Assembly (NCBI GenBank): GCA_020054865.1
Contig: JAIHAR010000007.1
Coordinates: forward strand, 1-64,000
DNA length: 64,000 nucleotides
Reading direction: 5' to 3'
Origin: Deferribacteraceae bacterium
Lineage (GTDB): Bacteria; Chrysiogenota; Deferribacteres; Deferribacterales; Deferrivibrionaceae
The translations under genes and the position numbers were made by a program. Under the pieces are notes generated by a model, which saw only the letters and a list, made by a program, of their open reading frames with translations, did not search any database and was not told the DNA's origin. Positions 62,143 through 64,000 of the stretch are shown here, one piece after another (position 1 is the stretch's first letter; each line of letters begins with the position of its first letter).

Positions 62143-62412
62143 TTGCAAGTTTCTGATGTTTATATTTATGGTAATAAATACAGATTGAAAACGGACATGA
62201 GTGAGGAGACGGTTACATCCATTGCTAATTTCGTTGATGGAAGGATGAGAGAGATACAGAGCAATATGAATGTGTTGACGACTTCGAAAATTGCTGTGAT
62301 GGCTGCTTTTGATATTGCTGCTGAATATTTGATGCTGAAGAAGGACTTAGACAGAAGTATTGATAAAATTAGTGAGTTAGAAGAAAAAATAAATAGTGTA
62401 TTAAAAGGGTAG
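62143..62412 (+). CDS. zapA: cell division protein ZapA
   Basis: An 89-residue ZapA. SDVYIYGNKYRLKTDMSEE, VDGRMREIQ and KIAVMAAFDIAAEYLMLKKD match the family's dimerisation head and coiled-coil tail. ZapA bundles FtsZ filaments. The start is TTG (62143) with GGGAG 7 bases upstream. Its stop codon overlaps the first base pairs of the 6S RNA. Confidence 0.9.
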   Translation: MQVSDVYIYGNKYRLKTDMSEETVTSIANFVDGRMREIQSNMNVLTTSKIAVMAAFDIAAEYLMLKKDLDRSIDKISELEEKINSVLKG

Positions 62413-62596
62413 CCCCTGAATTGTTCGTGATGAAGTAGGAAATTTGGAGCCAACACCTCTAAAATATGGGATGATACGAGGTGTGGTGTGCAGGCCTGCC
62501 ATGTAGCAGGAAGCCTAAAGCACCTGTGATTCCCTAAAACCTGGTTAGCCAGGGCTGCAAATGGACTATGAACACGGCAATTCGGGGGCTTTTTTG
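62411..62596 (+). ncRNA. ssrS: 6S RNA
   Basis: About 186 bases with no coding frame. The ends form a 13-base-pair closing stem, AGCCCCTGAATTG (62411-62423) with CAATTCGGGGGCT (62578-62590), followed by a T run, so the stem doubles as terminator. Inside are several further hairpins on both arms, including ACACCTC/GAGGTGT and GCCTGC/GCAGG, around open central regions. This rod-like shape and the location directly after zapA are typical of 6S RNA, which traps sigma-70 RNA polymerase. The covariance-model check was not possible here. Confidence 0.8.
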
Positions 62597-62615
62597 TATA
62601 TAAAGTTTGAGTGAT

Positions 62616-63821
62616 ATGAGACTGTATGAGATTATTGAGCCAGAAGATATAAATGATATTGTAGGTCAGGAGCACCTGCTGGGTGACAATACCCCTTTGC
62701 GCAAAATGATTGATAAGGGGGAGTTTGAATCATTGATTTTTGTGGGCCCACCGGGGACAGGGAAGACAACCGTTGCAAAACTTATAGGCAAAAAGCTTTC
62801 TTTGCCTTTTTATCGTTTGCACGGAGCTGCTACAAGTGTTAATGAAATAAAGAATATTACAGAGTCATCTAAGCATTATGGGCGTCCATCAATTATTTTT
62901 ATCGATGAAGTTCATAGATTTAGCAAGACACAACAGGATTTGTTGCTGAAGGTAATCGATGAGAAACACTCATACATAATTGGGGCATCCACCGAAAATC
63001 CTTACTTTAGTCTAACTCCTGCAATGAGGTCGAGAAGTTTTATATTTGAATTTAAAGCTTTGAATGAGGATGCTTTGTCGAAAATATTGAATAAAGCGAC
63101 TTTTGCCATAATGGAAAAATATGGTGTAAAAAATGTTGAGTGCCAGAATAGAGAATATTTTATTCAAAATTGCGGTGGGGACGCAAGAAGAATGCTTAAG
63201 CTTTTTGAAACAGCTGCCAGCCTGGGTGAAATCAAAGATTCAAATCTGTTTATTACAGTGGATAAAATCGAAGAGCTGACCCAATATTCCGTTTACTCAA
63301 AAGATGAACACTACGATTTGCTGTCAGCAATGATAAAAAGTATAAGAGGCAGCAATCCGGATGCAGCGCTTGTCTGGTGTTTTAAGCTGATAAATTGTGG
63401 TTTTTCCCCTGAAGAGATTTTTAGAAGACTGTATATTTCAGCATCTGAGGATATAGGGAATGCATATCCTGATGCTGTTACTTTTGTAAATTCTGCGTTT
63501 AATGGTTTTTTAAACGTTGGAGTCCCGGAAGGTTACATAATACTTGCTCATGCTGTTACATTTCTGGCTTCTTGTCCTAAAAGTAACAGAAGCTATGAGG
63601 CCTATAAAAGGGTTAAAGAGTATTTGAAAAAGAATGACCCCTATCCCCCTGCAAATATTCGCCATAATCCCAAGGGGTACAAATATCCCTTTGAAACTGG
63701 CGAGTTTGTAAAGCAGACATATTTTGAAGGCAGTGAAAAATTTTATAGTCCTTCAGAATATGGATTTGAGATAAAAATCAGGGACAGGTTAAAAAGGCTT
63801 TGGGGCGAGAATGAGTTCTAA
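62616..63821 (+). CDS. rarA: replication-associated recombination protein A (MgsA/RarA)
   Basis: A 401-residue AAA+ ATPase. VGQEHLLGDNTPLRKMI, the Walker A FVGPPGTGKTTVAKLIG, IIFIDEVHRFSKTQQD and the clamp-loader-like IGASTENPYFSLTPAMRSRS are diagnostic. The C-terminal tetramerisation part has RGSNPDAALVW and RRLYISASEDIGNAYPDA. The frame can start at TTG 62607 or ATG 62616; I prefer the ATG. It lies between 6S RNA and the 5-formyltetrahydrofolate cyclo-ligase gene, which it overlaps by 11 bases. Confidence 0.93.
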   Translation: MRLYEIIEPEDINDIVGQEHLLGDNTPLRKMIDKGEFESLIFVGPPGTGKTTVAKLIGKKLSLPFYRLHGAATSVNEIKNITESSKHYGRPSIIFIDEVHRFSKTQQDLLLKVIDEKHSYIIGASTENPYFSLTPAMRSRSFIFEFKALNEDALSKILNKATFAIMEKYGVKNVECQNREYFIQNCGGDARRMLKLFETAASLGEIKDSNLFITVDKIEELTQYSVYSKDEHYDLLSAMIKSIRGSNPDAALVWCFKLINCGFSPEEIFRRLYISASEDIGNAYPDAVTFVNSAFNGFLNVGVPEGYIILAHAVTFLASCPKSNRSYEAYKRVKEYLKKNDPYPPANIRHNPKGYKYPFETGEFVKQTYFEGSEKFYSPSEYGFEIKIRDRLKRLWGENEF

Positions 63822-64000
63822 GCAAAAAGGACATTTGAGAGCGATAATGCTAAGTGAAAGAAAAAAAATGGATTTTAAGGAGGTTCACGAAAAAAGCGAG
63901 AAGATTGTGAATAAGTTTTTGAATTATTATGAGAAGTACAAATCATTTATATTATATTTTAGTTTTGACAATGAAGTGCAAACTTTACCTCTTGCAAATC
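63811..64000 (+). CDS. 5-formyltetrahydrofolate cyclo-ligase, N-terminal part (continues past window)
   Basis: The first 63 residues of a protein starting at the ATG at 63811, inside the end of rarA, with GGGGCGAG before it. KGHLRAIMLSERKKMDFKEV, SEKIVNKFL and FILYFSFDNEVQTLPLAN match the N-terminus of 5-formyltetrahydrofolate cyclo-ligase (FAU1/YgfA), which converts 5-formyl- to 5,10-methenyl-tetrahydrofolate with ATP. Its position near zapA and 6S RNA repeats the classic zapA-ssrS-ygfA order. Confidence 0.82.
   Translation, partial: MSSKQKGHLRAIMLSERKKMDFKEVHEKSEKIVNKFLNYYEKYKSFILYFSFDNEVQTLPLAN

Noticed and set aside
62413-62600. Riboswitch, SRP RNA or tmRNA in the space after zapA
   Set aside because: No SRP-type tetraloop domain, no tmRNA tag frame or tRNA-like ends, and no riboswitch core such as a cobalamin box. 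The closing stem and zapA linkage fit 6S RNA better.
62166-62675. Open frame of 169 codons on the minus strand across zapA, 6S RNA and the rarA start
   Set aside because: It runs antisense through two real genes and a structured RNA. The product matches nothing and no promoter or ribosome site was seen.

Overview
The window is AT-rich bacterial chromosome (GC in the mid-to-upper 30s by eye) with closely packed operons, frequent 4-base start/stop overlaps, and short intergenic spaces that often end in GGGGC/GCCCC hairpin terminators. The gene set suggests a Gram-negative, motile, anaerobically respiring organism: paired polysulfide/thiosulfate-reductase-type molybdopterin enzymes, a 2-oxoacid:ferredoxin oxidoreductase, futalosine-route menaquinone synthesis (MqnE), chemotaxis genes, a bacteriohemerythrin, and 6S RNA next to zapA. 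By content and style it fits a Deferribacteres-like lineage, but this is inferred from genes and not from a marker such as 16S rRNA. No mobile element, prophage or CRISPR array was seen.

Layout. 1-2.7 kb: an acyl-CoA dehydrogenase/enoyl-CoA hydratase operon divergent from a LiuR-like MerR regulator and a secreted chalcone-isomerase-fold protein. 2.7-13.7 kb: the accessory heart of the window. An orphan WtpA/ModA-like molybdate/tungstate-binding protein precedes two tail-to-tail copies of an A-B-C membrane molybdopterin oxidoreductase operon. Two DUF134 regulators lie at the 3' end of copy 1 and upstream of copy 2. CATATG-centred palindromes occur in the promoter regions of this locus, which suggests one local regulon. 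13.7-20.4 kb: an EAL-HDOD signalling protein, then a minus-strand haem operon (HemX/CcsA-like, hemA, hemC, hemD, hemB) ending in a DUF815 ATPase.

20.4-32.8 kb: a MATE exporter, a DUF2156 protein and korAB form one run, followed by tRNA-Pro. Then come hrcA-grpE-dnaK under a perfect CIRCE operator, and dnaJ directly abutting an NtrB/NtrC-type sensor kinase and sigma-54 activator. 32.8-44.4 kb: argH, a lipoprotein, a cNMP-binding protein, fumC, two nitroreductases (one fused to a ferredoxin), rpsT, an AcuI-type reductase, a cupin, a ZIP transporter, lysA, an acyl-ACP thioesterase and a hemerythrin protein.

44.4-51.1 kb: tRNA-Ala, thrS-infC-rpmI-rplT (infC apparently starting at AUA) and pheST. 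51.1-64 kb: a REC/HD-GYP phosphodiesterase, mqnE, an unrecognised protein, a Memo-family protein, galU, hsp20, lon, DUF2062, a FlhG/MinD-type ATPase and a CheW-CheZ fusion. A 57-residue ZapB-like coiled coil, zapA, 6S RNA, rarA and the start of a 5-formyltetrahydrofolate cyclo-ligase close the window.

The strongest leads are the DUF134/palindrome/WtpA/twin-oxidoreductase locus, the CheW-CheZ fusion carrying repeated CheY-docking-like segments, the AUA start of infC, and the LiuR-like operators at the left end.
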